NCBI GenBank assembly: GCA_011046415.1
Contig: DSAP01000076.1
Coordinates: forward strand, 1-46,461
Length of the DNA stretch: 46,461 nucleotides
Source of the DNA: a bacterium
GTDB lineage: Bacteria; Zhuqueibacterota; QNDG01; JABMRT01
Direction of reading: 5' to 3'
Position numbers and translations under genes: made by a program. Of the stretch, positions 20,269-29,961 are shown in pieces. The notes beneath the pieces are model-generated. The model saw nothing but the letters and a program-made list of their open reading frames with translations. It did not search any database and had not been told where the DNA came from. Each line of letters begins with the position of its first letter. Position 1 is the stretch's first letter.

Positions 20269-21696
20269 TCAGGATCCGGCCTGCGCGCAATAATCCGGAT
20301 ATTCACGCCGCAGCAGGGCCATCGCACTATGCGCGAGGGATTCATTGCGCAGTTTATTCCTGAGAATTTGCGCCGTCCGGTAAATGGCCCCCGCGCGCAT
20401 GGGACTCCTGGGGAATCGTTTGATATAAGCGCCGAATATCGACACCGCCGCCTTGTAATAACCGTTTTTTTCGAGCATCAACGCCGTATGATACAGATTG
20501 GATTCGGACAAATCCTGGTGCATGCCGAGTCCCTTGACTTCCTTGAAAACATTCAGGGCGCCCTCAACGTCTTCCGTCTCGAAAAGTGTCTCGAGTGCGC
20601 GGTTATAATGAATCATGGCGTCGCCCTGAAAACCCCGCCTGTAGACCAGGCGTGCCATCTCGAGACGCGCCGTTCCGTCCTCGGGAGTTTTCCTCAAAAG
20701 CGTCTCCAGACGGAGGACTTCCTCCATGGCCGCCGATTCGGTCCCGGCGGCCGCGGTCACTGCGGCGAAATCCTGCCGGAGGGATGATTCAGGCTGTGAT
20801 TCCACGGCGGAAACGGAACCGGATCCAGGCTCCGACTCGCCGCGGTCCAGATATTTCGTCACGATCGCGAATAATCCGCCGAATGCAAATCCGCCGACAT
20901 GTGCCCAGTGCGCCGTGCCGGTTGCGAATCCCTGCCGGGCGTAAAACAACTCCTGGAGGAACCAGAAAGGCAGAACGACATATGCCGCCACGGTAAATGT
21001 GCCGACCCGGACTCGGATCAAAAGCCAGATAAAATACCAGAAGCGGATTTTAATATTGTAGTGATGGATGAGAAACGCACCCATTACGCCTGCCACGGCG
21101 CCGGAAGCACCGATCAGGGGAACGGTGCTGCCGGCTGAAAAAGAAGTATGAATGAGACAGGCCGCGATTCCGGATGCGAGATAGAAAACCAGAAATCGGG
21201 CCCATTTCCAGTCGTCTTCGATATTGCATCCCACGATCCACAGAAACAGCATATTGAAGAAGACATGCATGAAACCGCCATGCACGAACAAAGAAGTCAG
21301 CATCCGGGAGATCTGGGGAGACGCGGGAATATACCCCCATTGGTTGTAAAACATCCCGGTTCTTTTCTCATCGAATGTCTCGATGAGATTCTTCCATTCT
21401 TCATATGCCTCATGATCCGTGGAGACCAGCCCTTCACTCAGAAATCTCGCATGCACCTCTTCAGGAGAGAGGGTATGCCAGGAAGCGGGATCCGATCTGT
21501 ATGCGGACGATTCGGTGAGAATGGAAATTTCGATCTCGAGCAACCGCTGATTGATGGCGGCCAGTTCATCCATCTGACGGGTGACGATTTTCTGGGTAAA
21601 AACCCAGATCAGGAGATTCAGGGTGATCAGCCCCATCGTGAGATACGGCAGTCTCACGGTGTCTTTCTCTGTGCGTATGGGAAGAAATAAAAACAT
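20269..21696 (-). CDS. Rhomboid-family intramembrane serine protease with C-terminal helical repeats
   Basis: 'SLFVHGGFMHVFFNMLFLWIVGCNIEDDWKW', catalytic 'GASGAVAGVMGAFLIHHY', His in 'AHWAHVGGFAFGG'. TPR-like C-terminal region. Confidence 0.9.
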   Translation of the reverse strand: MFLFLPIRTEKDTVRLPYLTMGLITLNLLIWVFTQKIVTRQMDELAAINQRLLEIEISILTESSAYRSDPASWHTLSPEEVHARFLSEGLVSTDHEAYEEWKNLIETFDEKRTGMFYNQWGYIPASPQISRMLTSLFVHGGFMHVFFNMLFLWIVGCNIEDDWKWARFLVFYLASGIAACLIHTSFSAGSTVPLIGASGAVAGVMGAFLIHHYNIKIRFWYFIWLLIRVRVGTFTVAAYVVLPFWFLQELFYARQGFATGTAHWAHVGGFAFGGLFAIVTKYLDRGESEPGSGSVSAVESQPESSLRQDFAAVTAAAGTESAAMEEVLRLETLLRKTPEDGTARLEMARLVYRRGFQGDAMIHYNRALETLFETEDVEGALNVFKEVKGLGMHQDLSESNLYHTALMLEKNGYYKAAVSIFGAYIKRFPRSPMRAGAIYRTAQILRNKLRNESLAHSAMALLRREYPDYCAQAGS

Positions 21697-21864
21697 CGCG
21701 CTCCCCCCGATGGCATCATCTGATCAACCGGTAACCGGATCGGACACCCGGTTCGTCGACGGAAAGCAATTACAAATATTATGCCATAATATTATTTCAG
21801 GGGAAATTCCAGACAATTGACCGCCGGATCTGTCGCGCGGCCCATATTCATGACCGGATTGTGC

Positions 21865-22407
21865 TTATTCTGAGGGGCAGGTCTGGTTGGGAGGAAGAAT
21901 TCTCATTGCGCTTTCCTCTATCGCGCGTCGATGCGCCTGGCTGAGATATTCCCGGACGCCCATGTGCCGTATTTCAGAAAACAGGGCGATTCGGTGCTGC
22001 CTGAGATCGGGATTCAATCCGTTCAGTACGGCACAGGATTCGATCGTCTCGCATTCCCAGCAACCCGCAATCTCCTGATGTTCGCAGCACCGGCGTACGC
22101 GGCAGTTCTTCGAGGCATCGCTTAGCCTGCAGATCCGGGTGCAGCGCAGGGAATCGAGTTCGCACAGCGCGTCTGAAAATCGCCGGTAATCGGCCAGATC
22201 ACGAAACCGGCCCGAGAACTCATGGACGCCTTCGGCCGTCTTCTGAAACTGCGCATCCTTGAGACGGCGGAGCAGTTCTTTGGCCAGGTCTGCGATCTCG
22301 CCCCTGTATAGATGGCAACTTCCGCAGTAATGGCCGCAGAATGCAATCCACGTTTCGCTGATCGGAATGGATTCCATGGATAAGCGGGATCTTTGGGTGT
22401 CACGCAT
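21865..22407 (-). CDS. DUF3795-like Cys-rich protein
   Basis: 'FCGHYCGSCHLYRGEIADLAKELLRRL' and multiple Cys pairs (CTRIC, CRVRRCCEH, CWECETIESC). Confidence 0.7.
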   Translation of the reverse strand: MRDTQRSRLSMESIPISETWIAFCGHYCGSCHLYRGEIADLAKELLRRLKDAQFQKTAEGVHEFSGRFRDLADYRRFSDALCELDSLRCTRICRLSDASKNCRVRRCCEHQEIAGCWECETIESCAVLNGLNPDLRQHRIALFSEIRHMGVREYLSQAHRRAIEESAMRILPPNQTCPSE

Positions 22408-22479
22408 GATGCAGTCCTCTGATGATCGGGACTTTGAATGTTACCCATTTTTCTCCGGGAATCCAAGCAAAATATCCCG

Positions 22480-23322
22480 TCACCGGAGATGGGAGATCGG
22501 CAGACAGGATTTCTTGCGTCCCTGAAAAACGGACAAATACCGCCATCCGATCGATTCAAGACGTTGAAGGGCGTCTTCGAAATGTCGGGCGATTTGTCCC
22601 GGATGATGGGCGTCGCTGCCGATGACCACATCGATCCCTTTTTCGAATGCCATCCTGAGTATCCGATCATCCGGATAGGGTTCATGCATCACGGCGCGAT
22701 CGACTCCCCCCGTATTCAATTCGATCGTCAGATTGTGCTCGCGTATCCGATCGAGTATGTCCGCGACACGCTCCCAGTCGACACTTCCCGGGAATCCGAG
22801 TCCCAGCTTTTTGGGAAGATCGAGATGCGCAATCACATCGCACAGACGTGAACGGATCAGGGCTTCGAGGGTGTCCCAGTACCGCCGCCAGAGTCCGGCG
22901 GTTCCGCCCAGTGCGTCGATCCGCGCCTCCAGGTAGTCCGCATCGTAATCGATGACGATCCCGTCGAGAAGATGCACCGAGCCGAATACCACATCATAGG
23001 CATGTTTTGCGAGTCCGGCAGCCGTATAGGATTCATGCCCGGGCAGATAATCGATTTCGGCACCCAGCCGGATGCGTATCCGATCCCGGTACCGAACCCC
23101 GGCTTCGCGAACCTCCGCCAGATACCCGTCCCACATCCCTGAAGGCACCACGCAATCCGGCACGTCGATCCGGAACTCCGGGGGATAGGGAAAATGTTCG
23201 GCGAATCCGATCTCGGTCATTCCTTTCCGGATCGCAGCCTGAACCATCCCGTCGACGGAACCCGCGGCATGTCCGCAGTATCGGGTATGAAGATGATAAT
23301 CGGGTGGAATGCGCCTCTGCAT
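22480..23322 (-). CDS. PHP-domain histidinol-phosphatase-like protein
   Basis: Start MQRRIPPDYHLHTRYCGHAAGSVDGMVQAAIRKGMTEIGFAEHFPYP; 'RLGAEIDYLPGHE', 'DVIAHLDLPKKLG', 'TIELNTGG', 'VVIGSDAHHPGQI'. Confidence 0.88.
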   Translation of the reverse strand: MQRRIPPDYHLHTRYCGHAAGSVDGMVQAAIRKGMTEIGFAEHFPYPPEFRIDVPDCVVPSGMWDGYLAEVREAGVRYRDRIRIRLGAEIDYLPGHESYTAAGLAKHAYDVVFGSVHLLDGIVIDYDADYLEARIDALGGTAGLWRRYWDTLEALIRSRLCDVIAHLDLPKKLGLGFPGSVDWERVADILDRIREHNLTIELNTGGVDRAVMHEPYPDDRILRMAFEKGIDVVIGSDAHHPGQIARHFEDALQRLESIGWRYLSVFQGRKKSCLPISHLR

Positions 23323-23450
23323 GAGTATCCCGCCAATTGTCAAATTGTCAATCGAGCGTGGAGAATCCCGACGCGTTCCAGACTGTCCCCAAAGGACAAC
23401 CCCCGACGACAAGTATCGGGGGGGCGTACGGAATTCGTTGACAGGCGGGA

Positions 23451-24710
23451 TCAATCCCGTTTAAAAATCGAATAATCCGGATGATCATAGTCCGTCGATC
23501 CGGTGCCGTTGAGTTTGAGCATGGCCCTGACCTTCAGCGGCAGGCCGAAACAGTTGATGAATCCCTCGGCGTCTTTCTGGTCATAAACATCGTCCTCGCC
23601 GAATGTCGCATAATCTTCGCGGTACAGTGAATAGGGCGACTGCCGGCCGGCGATCATGACATTACCCTTGTAAAGCTTGAGTTTGACCGTTCCGGTGACG
23701 TGCTTCTGGGTGCTGGTCACAAAGCCGTCCAGCGCCTCTCTCAGGGGCGTAAACCACTTGCCGTAATAGACCAGTTCGGCGTATTTCGGGGCCAGGGACT
23801 CCTTGAAATGCAGTGTATCGGCGTCGAGAACCAGGCTCTCGATTTCCCGATGGGCCGCGTAAAGCAGGGTGCCGCCCGGAGTCTCATACACGCCGCGTGA
23901 TTTGATGCCCACCAGCCGGTTTTCGACCATATCCACGATCCCGATGCCGTTTCTGGATGCGATCCGGTTCAACCGGATCATGATCTCGAGCGGGGAGAGC
24001 CGTTCACCCTCCACGCCCACGGGAATACCCTTCTCGAAATCGATCTGTACCGCTTCGGGGTTATCCGGCGCCTTTTCGGGCGGTGTGACAATCTCAAACA
24101 GGTTATCAGGGGGCGCTTTCCAGGGATCCTCGAGAATGCCGCCCTCGCTCGAACGGTGCCAGAGGTTGGTGTCGTTGCTGTAAATCTTCTCTTCGGTCAC
24201 GGTACAGGGAATGTTGTGTTTTTGGGCGTATGCGATCGCCTGTTCGCGGGACCGGATATCCCATTCGCGCCAAGGTGCGATGACTCTCAGTTTGGGATTC
24301 ATGGCCTTGAATGTCAGTTCGAACCGTACCTGATCGTTGCCCTTGCCGGTACAACCGTGTGAAAGCGCATCGGCGCCTTCCATCTCTGCGATTTCGACCA
24401 TGCGTTTGGCGATCAGGGGACGGGAGAGCGCCGAACCGAGCAGATACCGCCCTTCATAGATGGCGCCGGCTCGCATGGTGGGGAAAATGTAATTCCGGAT
24501 GAATTCATCCCGTAAATCCTCGATGTAGACCTTGCTGGCGCCCGAGGCGAGGGCCTTCTCCTCGAGACCGTCGAGTTCATCGTCCTGACCGACACCGCCC
24601 GTGACCGCGATTACTTCGCAGCCGTAATTTTCACGAAGCCAGGGGATGATAATCGAAGTATCCAGACCACCTGAATAGGCCAGTACGGCCTTACGGACTC
24701 CTGCTTTCAT
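23451..24710 (-). CDS. argG: Argininosuccinate synthase
   Basis: '[36 protein letters not shown]', '[16 protein letters not shown]', '[20 protein letters not shown]'. Confidence 0.97.
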   Translation of the reverse strand: MKAGVRKAVLAYSGGLDTSIIIPWLRENYGCEVIAVTGGVGQDDELDGLEEKALASGASKVYIEDLRDEFIRNYIFPTMRAGAIYEGRYLLGSALSRPLIAKRMVEIAEMEGADALSHGCTGKGNDQVRFELTFKAMNPKLRVIAPWREWDIRSREQAIAYAQKHNIPCTVTEEKIYSNDTNLWHRSSEGGILEDPWKAPPDNLFEIVTPPEKAPDNPEAVQIDFEKGIPVGVEGERLSPLEIMIRLNRIASRNGIGIVDMVENRLVGIKSRGVYETPGGTLLYAAHREIESLVLDADTLHFKESLAPKYAELVYYGKWFTPLREALDGFVTSTQKHVTGTVKLKLYKGNVMIAGRQSPYSLYREDYATFGEDDVYDQKDAEGFINCFGLPLKVRAMLKLNGTGSTDYDHPDYSIFKRD

Positions 24711-24754
24711 TCCTGCTATGCTCCTTCTTTCAGTCTCTTCATGGATATTGGATT

Positions 24755-25234
24755 CTATTTTGAAGCGATAATCTCGTTCAGTTTGTGCATGACAGACCCG
24801 ACATCTTCAGGGGATTTGGTTATGACAAGGATCGTATCGTCACCGGCGATCGTGCCGATTATATCAGACCACCCGATCTCATCCAGGCACTTTGCCAGCC
24901 CCGAGGCGTTTCCCGAAACCGTCTTCAACACCAGAAAATTATCCACAACGATACTGTCGGTTAAAAAATCGACGAGTTCTTTCTTAAGCATCAATCCGAC
25001 GTGAAACATTTCCCGTTCTTTCGTCTGTACAAAACGGAATCGTCCTTCCTTGCTCCTGATCTTGATGATGCCCAGTTCCTTCAAGTCTTTCGAAAGTGTG
25101 GACTGGCTGATCTCGATACCCTGTTTCGTCAATTCATCGAGCATGACCTGTTGTGATTCGACATTCTCCGACTCGATCAGCCTGAGGATGTGAAAATGAC
25201 GGTTTTTCTTGCCCATGTCATTGACTCCTTCCAA
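24755..25234 (-). CDS. argR: Arginine repressor
   Basis: '[35 protein letters not shown]' N-terminal HTH and '[20 protein letters not shown]' C-terminal ArgR domain. Directly upstream of argG. Confidence 0.92.
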   Translation of the reverse strand: MEGVNDMGKKNRHFHILRLIESENVESQQVMLDELTKQGIEISQSTLSKDLKELGIIKIRSKEGRFRFVQTKEREMFHVGLMLKKELVDFLTDSIVVDNFLVLKTVSGNASGLAKCLDEIGWSDIIGTIAGDDTILVITKSPEDVGSVMHKLNEIIASK

Positions 25235-25318
25235 ACCGGTTCAAAGGGAAACGCACGGCGGACTACCGACCCGATGCGGAAAAAACCTTCCGGAAGACGT
25301 TATTTACCGTTCAATATA

Positions 25319-25355
25319 TGAATAAATTCATTCGAAAACAATATATGAGTGAAAA
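25319..25355 (-). promoter_or_regulatory. Putative ARG-box-like operator(s) upstream of argR-argG
   Basis: TGAATAAATTCA (25319-25330; TGAAT/ATTCA arms, 2-nt spacer), with a second similar copy in ATATATGAGTGAAAAGTATTCG just beside it. Located in the leader of argR. Confidence 0.45.
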
Positions 25356-25401
25356 GTATTCGTATTGGATTAAAAAAGTTGGAAATGAGAAATGACCTGG
25401 T

Positions 25402-26160
25402 TTACCGGATCAAGTGAGCCAGATAGATCAGTTTGATTTCACGGCTGCTGCCCGGTACGTTTTCCCGGTTCTCGAGGATGTTCTTCCAGCAGAATTCGAC
25501 ATAGAACCGCTGGGCCACGGACCACCGGACCCCTGCATTAAGATACCCTTTTCCTGCCCCGAGGGTGTTGTCGCTGTTGTCGTTGATGGCCGCGTCATAT
25601 TCTCCGAGGACGACCAGGTCGGGATTGATCCATTTGTGAAAACCGGCGAACACATTGAGATCCCTGTCCCCGTCCTCATTCTCGAGGCTGTAATTCAGGC
25701 CGGCGTGCATCCCCAATCCGCCCAGAAACGAGGTGTTCTTGCCGGCGACGGCATAAAATCCGCGTGATTTGATGGCATAGCGTTTCATGGATTTGTGATA
25801 ACCGCCGTATCCCTGGGAATTAAATCCGATCATCACCGCGGGAGAAAGCATCTGCTCCTCGAAGAGCAGGTACTGCAGATGCACGCAGGGCAATGGATTC
25901 ATCTCCGGCTTGCCTGTGCCGATGATATTTGTCCCGCCGTAACTGACGCCCATCCCGAGATGATCCGTGAGGCAGACGAGCACGGAAGAAAGCAGCCCGC
26001 CCCCCGGATAGATACGCAACTCGGCCGACACGACGCCCTGATGCAGTGCCCGGGCAATCGGGACATCGATTAATTGTCCCAGCCCGAGGGCGCCCGGCTG
26101 CGAGAAAATGATCGGAACGAACAGGAAGAATACAATCAACCCGCGAATCAGAGCATGCAT
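25402..26160 (-). CDS. Secreted/outer-membrane beta-barrel-like protein of unknown function
   Basis: Start MHALIRGLIVFFLFVPIIFSQPG (signal peptide); alternating Gly/aromatic strands; C-terminal 'RFYVEFCWKNILENRENVPGSSREIKLIYLAHLIR'. Confidence 0.6.
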   Translation of the reverse strand: MHALIRGLIVFFLFVPIIFSQPGALGLGQLIDVPIARALHQGVVSAELRIYPGGGLLSSVLVCLTDHLGMGVSYGGTNIIGTGKPEMNPLPCVHLQYLLFEEQMLSPAVMIGFNSQGYGGYHKSMKRYAIKSRGFYAVAGKNTSFLGGLGMHAGLNYSLENEDGDRDLNVFAGFHKWINPDLVVLGEYDAAINDNSDNTLGAGKGYLNAGVRWSVAQRFYVEFCWKNILENRENVPGSSREIKLIYLAHLIR

Positions 26161-26251
26161 GGACAGGTTCTCCTGCGTATTTTCTTTTGGGAATGGTAAA
26201 AAATACAGGAAATCCGCACCAAAGTCAAGGTGAATTGATCCGGAGCAGGAT

Positions 26252-26283
26252 AAAAAAAAACCTGCTTCCAAAAAGAAAGCAGG
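26252..26283 (-). terminator. Intrinsic terminator
   Basis: Inverted repeat CCTGCTT (26261-26267)/AAGCAGG (26277-26283), with the A9 tract 26252-26260 reading as a T-run on the minus strand, downstream of the OmpP1-like gene. Confidence 0.8.
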
Positions 26284-26309
26284 CCCTTATCCGTGATTAC
26301 GTTCTCGTT

Positions 26310-27602
26310 TCAGAAAAGGTAGAGGAGTGAAAAGAGCACCCTGCCCATCTGAAGTTTCTGACCGATATAAAGATCCGTAGCCGGATCATAGATCGTCGTT
26401 TCCCAGGAGGTCCTGGCATAGGAAATGCGGAGAGATGCCTTCGGATTGACCTGAATATCCGCTCCGCCGGAGAAGACTGTCCGGTCTTCTTGGCTCGATT
26501 TCTGAGTATAAGGCGCATTCACACTGGAATAACCGCCGAGAATCGATACGGGCATGCCCGGAAGGCGGACCAGGGCCCCGACCCCGTAATCCCTGACATT
26601 CCTGAATTTGCGCCGGATATCGAGATTGGTCTGCCCCATCGTCCCGCCCACAGGCGGATCGGACTTGTAACGGATCTGGCTGTAATTGTTCAGGGCGAGA
26701 TCCGCGGAAAGGAGTACGGGACCCCGGGAATAGGAGACTCCGCCGCGGATCAGCCACGGAAACTTGACTCTGTATTCGAACCGGCCATCTTCGGAGTAAG
26801 CGGTCTCGGAATATCCGTCGTCCCAGGTGAACACCTCGGAATAATCCCACGTCTCACTGCATTTCAGGGTAACGGGGGTCTGCAGCGAAACCCCGATGCG
26901 CAGATGATCGTTCACCCGGACCAGCGTGCTGAGCGTAAAATTGACGCCACCGAACTCGGTCAGCACATGATCGGTCGCGGTGGAATCCGCGATGGGAAGA
27001 CCTCCATATACCGGATCGAGTTCCGCGAATTGCCAGGTATAATCATTGTCGCCCCCCCAGAAATTGACCGCCCCACCCAAGAAAAGACCCGGCGCCATTT
27101 CGATCGCCCCGCCGAGCGAGGTATTTGAGAAGGCTCCCTCTTCGTTGCGTGACTGTTGCCACGTGGCCTGATAATCGGCGTTCGGACTCACGAATTCCGA
27201 CACAAGCATGGCCTGATCAAACTGCCGGACACGGTGATAACTGAGTCCGAAGACGAGACTCCCGCGCATCGTGGGAACCGGGACGACGACGCCCAGTGCA
27301 TGCAGCCTTGTATAGTCGGTCTCTTCCGTGGATTGCTTACCGAGAAAAGTCGCTCCATTCGAAACGGTCAGGAAGGAGAAGGCACCGCCGATCTGCGGCG
27401 ATTCGATCTGCCCCAGACCGGCCGGATTATAATGCAGCGCCGTGTAATCATCCGATACGGCGGTGAAGGCGCCGCCCATAGCCTGGCCCCTGGCGCCGAC
27501 CGGCCAGGCATGTCCCCAGACGAAGGGAGGGTTCTGTGCGCCGGCCGCGACCGGCAAGGCAAGGAGAATGAGATACTTCACTTTCTGGGCATACCGCATC
27601 AT
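26310..27602 (-). CDS. OmpP1/FadL/TodX-like outer-membrane transport protein
   Basis: Signal peptide, 'GARGQAMGGAFTAVSDDYTALHYNPAGLGQIESPQIGGAFSFLT', C-terminal beta-barrel ending in 'MGRVLFSLLYLF'. Confidence 0.82.
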   Translation of the reverse strand: MMRYAQKVKYLILLALPVAAGAQNPPFVWGHAWPVGARGQAMGGAFTAVSDDYTALHYNPAGLGQIESPQIGGAFSFLTVSNGATFLGKQSTEETDYTRLHALGVVVPVPTMRGSLVFGLSYHRVRQFDQAMLVSEFVSPNADYQATWQQSRNEEGAFSNTSLGGAIEMAPGLFLGGAVNFWGGDNDYTWQFAELDPVYGGLPIADSTATDHVLTEFGGVNFTLSTLVRVNDHLRIGVSLQTPVTLKCSETWDYSEVFTWDDGYSETAYSEDGRFEYRVKFPWLIRGGVSYSRGPVLLSADLALNNYSQIRYKSDPPVGGTMGQTNLDIRRKFRNVRDYGVGALVRLPGMPVSILGGYSSVNAPYTQKSSQEDRTVFSGGADIQVNPKASLRISYARTSWETTIYDPATDLYIGQKLQMGRVLFSLLYLF

Positions 27603-27617
27603 TCACTCCGAGATTCG

Positions 27618-28598
27618 TTATCTTCTGGATGTCCGGCCACTACTGCTGCTTCCACTGCTGCTGCTTCCACTGCTGCTGCTTCCACTGCTGCTGCTTCCGC
27701 TGCTCCGCGATGAACCGCGGGATCCGGAACTCCCGGAAGGGGTACGGGATGTCCCGCCCGAAGAGGAGGGACTGGGCGGGCTGTAAGAGGGTCCGGATGA
27801 TCCGCTGCGCCTTTCCTGAGCACCGCGGGAAGAACGACTCCGCGTGCCGGAATCGGCCGGTGGTGTACTCCGTTTCGGTTCGGAAACGGCCGGACTCCGG
27901 GTCGAAGTCTCCGATGTACCGGTACCCGTCCTCTCGGTGCGCCGCGTGGAATAACCGCTCCCGGCCGGAGTGGTCGATCGGGCCGCAGTACCCGGTTCGG
28001 TACGGGTCCTGGACGATGAAACCCCGGCCGTGCCGGGCGCTTCACCGCCTGCAGCCTTTCCGAGACGGGTTCCGCCTCCTGTCGCAGCGACCGGTACGGA
28101 CGTATAATTCCCACCGCCCGCATATACACGATCCCGCCGCTCGAAAGTCCTGCGCTCCAGCGTTTCAGGCGCATAGTATCCGCGCCAGTAGGTATAATAG
28201 GGATCGCGATAGCGCCATGGATAATAATATCCCGGACTATACATCCAGTTTACCGAAGAATAGCCGTAGTACCATGGATCCCAATACCACGAATTCCAGT
28301 ACCAGGGATCATAACGCCATGACCAGTACCGGTAACGGTACCAGGAAGGAGAAACCCAGAACGGATCAAAACCGCCGTAACCGCCCCACAAATCACCGTA
28401 AATATAATATTTATTGATGACACGGGTCTCGCTGTCTGCATCGGGATCGAATTCATCGTAATACTGGTTATCGACATATTCGTCAGAGGCCCGACGAATC
28501 GTCCGATCCTGAGGCACCATGACGACCGTATAGCATCCCGTTAAAAATATCAACATCAGAAGAGATGCCGATACGCCGAGGAATCGCTTGGTTTTCAT
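27618..28598 (-). CDS. Lipoprotein with Tyr/Trp-rich central region and Ser/Gly-rich C-terminal repeat tail
   Basis: Start MKTKRFLGVSASLLMLIFLTGCYTVV (lipobox LTGC); 'YWSWRYDPWYWNSWYWDPWYYGYSS'; tail (GSSSS)n. Confidence 0.75.
   Translation of the reverse strand: MKTKRFLGVSASLLMLIFLTGCYTVVMVPQDRTIRRASDEYVDNQYYDEFDPDADSETRVINKYYIYGDLWGGYGGFDPFWVSPSWYRYRYWSWRYDPWYWNSWYWDPWYYGYSSVNWMYSPGYYYPWRYRDPYYTYWRGYYAPETLERRTFERRDRVYAGGGNYTSVPVAATGGGTRLGKAAGGEAPGTAGVSSSRTRTEPGTAARSTTPAGSGYSTRRTERTGTGTSETSTRSPAVSEPKRSTPPADSGTRSRSSRGAQERRSGSSGPSYSPPSPSSSGGTSRTPSGSSGSRGSSRSSGSSSSGSSSSGSSSSGSSSSGRTSRR
27644..27706. repeat. 15-bp in-frame tandem repeat (CTGCTGCTTCCACTG units)
   Basis: Nearly identical 15-mers, about 4 copies, encoding GSSSS pentapeptides on the minus strand. 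Confidence 0.9.
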
Positions 28599-28815
28599 TG
28601 CCTTCGCCTCCTTTCCGACGCGCACAGGTTTGATTCATAATATTATACGTACCAAAGCGGAACTTGTGTTCCATATTTCGATGTTTTTTTCTCAATGGAC
28701 AGTTTACGTCCGGTTTTTTATAAAAACAACCCTTTTTTCCATAATCCCTCTGGAAACCTTACTTGTGGAACCTGCAGGAGGATTAACACGTTTAAACAAT
28801 AAAATGCGATTCCAT

Positions 28816-28881
28816 GGGGGCTCTCATATCAGTTTCTGCATCTCTGACCCACCTGGGCACACATCATATATGGGAGCCCCC
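28816..28881. ncRNA. Candidate structured RNA element (long-stem inverted repeat with internal hairpins)
   Basis: GGGGGCTCTCATAT (28816-28829) pairs with ATATGGGAGCCCCC (28868-28881), 13/14 complementary. The loop contains TCAG...CTGA and CCCACCTGGG sub-hairpins. No plausible ORF. Confidence 0.35.
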
Positions 28882-28910
28882 TGATTGATTCCCGATAATA
28901 ATGTTCCGGC

Positions 28911-28944
28911 AAAAAAAAAGCTGCCTGACAGGCAGCTTTTTTTT
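28911..28944. terminator. Bidirectional intrinsic terminator
   Basis: AAAAAAAAAGCTGCCTG-AC-AGGCAGCTTTTTTTT: near-perfect hairpin with A/T tracts on both sides, downstream of rpmA (minus). Confidence 0.88.
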
Positions 28945-29079
28945 AAATATTGTCTTGTCCTCTTATCCCCAACCTCTCTCCTACTGCTCTTCGACCGGAA
29001 ACCCTGTTATCGGTAATTTTTGAATACATATTTCAACCTGATTCATGTATGATCCCGGTTAAAACGGTGGGACGCCGGC

Positions 29080-29331
29080 CTAATCTGCCAGCACGCCGAC
29101 AAATTTTCTGTCCTTTTTCCTTTGATACGATACATGTCCGTCGCTCAGGGCAAACAAGGTATCATCCCTTCCGCGTCCGACATTCACACCCGGATGAAAC
29201 CGGGTACCGCATTGGCGCACCAGAATCGAACCGCTCGTCACCCGTTCCCCTCCGAACCGCTTGATTCCGCGGTGTTGTGCATTGCTGTCGCGTCCATTCT
29301 TGGAACTGCCGACGCCTTTTTTATGTGCCAT
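29080..29331 (-). CDS. rpmA: 50S ribosomal protein L27
   Basis: [62 protein letters not shown]. Confidence 0.97.
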   Translation of the reverse strand: MAHKKGVGSSKNGRDSNAQHRGIKRFGGERVTSGSILVRQCGTRFHPGVNVGRGRDDTLFALSDGHVSYQRKKDRKFVGVLAD

Positions 29332-29334
29332 GGA

Positions 29335-29874
29335 TTACTCCTTTTTCTCGATTTCGGGAGTTCCCCGTTCCTTTTTAACGGCGGCCTTCTTAACCGGTTT
29401 AGACGACTGATCCGCCGCGGCCGCCTTGGATTTTGCCGTTTTCGGTGCCGCCTTGACGGCCTTGGGTTTTGGTGCCGCTTTCACTGCCTTGGGGGGTTTT
29501 TCAGCCGAAACAGATTCGGTTCCTGACGACAAAGATTTCCCGGCCTTCGCTGATGCCTGTTTTACAGACCCGATTTTCTCGATAATAATCTGTGTATATT
29601 CCTGGCGATGGCCCCGCAACACATTGTAAGTCTTGCGTCGTTTCTTTTTGAAAACATTGATCTTTTTGTCTTTACCGTGCGCGAGCACTTTCACCTGGAC
29701 CGTGACCCCGTCCACGATGGGTTTACCAACCTGGATATGATCCTGATCGACAAGCAGCAGTACCTGATCCAGATTCACGGAATTTCCGGGCTCCACATCC
29801 ATTTTGGGAACGCGTAGTACCTGCGACTCTTCCGCCTTCCACTGCATTCCGCCGATTTTCACAATGGCATACAT
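29335..29874 (-). CDS. rplU: 50S ribosomal protein L21 with long Lys/Ala-rich C-terminal extension
   Basis: [30 protein letters not shown]...[25 protein letters not shown], then about 75 aa of low-complexity AK/P-rich tail. Confidence 0.95.
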   Translation of the reverse strand: MYAIVKIGGMQWKAEESQVLRVPKMDVEPGNSVNLDQVLLLVDQDHIQVGKPIVDGVTVQVKVLAHGKDKKINVFKKKRRKTYNVLRGHRQEYTQIIIEKIGSVKQASAKAGKSLSSGTESVSAEKPPKAVKAAPKPKAVKAAPKTAKSKAAAADQSSKPVKKAAVKKERGTPEIEKKE

Positions 29875-29961
29875 CTCTGGAATAACCCTCCTTCGACAAA
29901 TAAAAAAAAGCTTTTAAATATAACCAAATAGGACCCCGAAGTCAAGTAAAAGCATTTTTTA

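Noticed and set aside
27463-27786. Plus-strand ORF with LLLLPLLLLP repeats
   Set aside because: Reverse-strand reading of the GSSSS tandem repeat; not a real protein.
28771-28797. CCTGCAGG (SbfI) and GTTTAAAC (PmeI) sites 12 nt apart, suggesting cloning-vector contamination
   Set aside because: Flanking sequence does not resemble a polylinker and sits within an otherwise normal intergenic region; probably coincidence.
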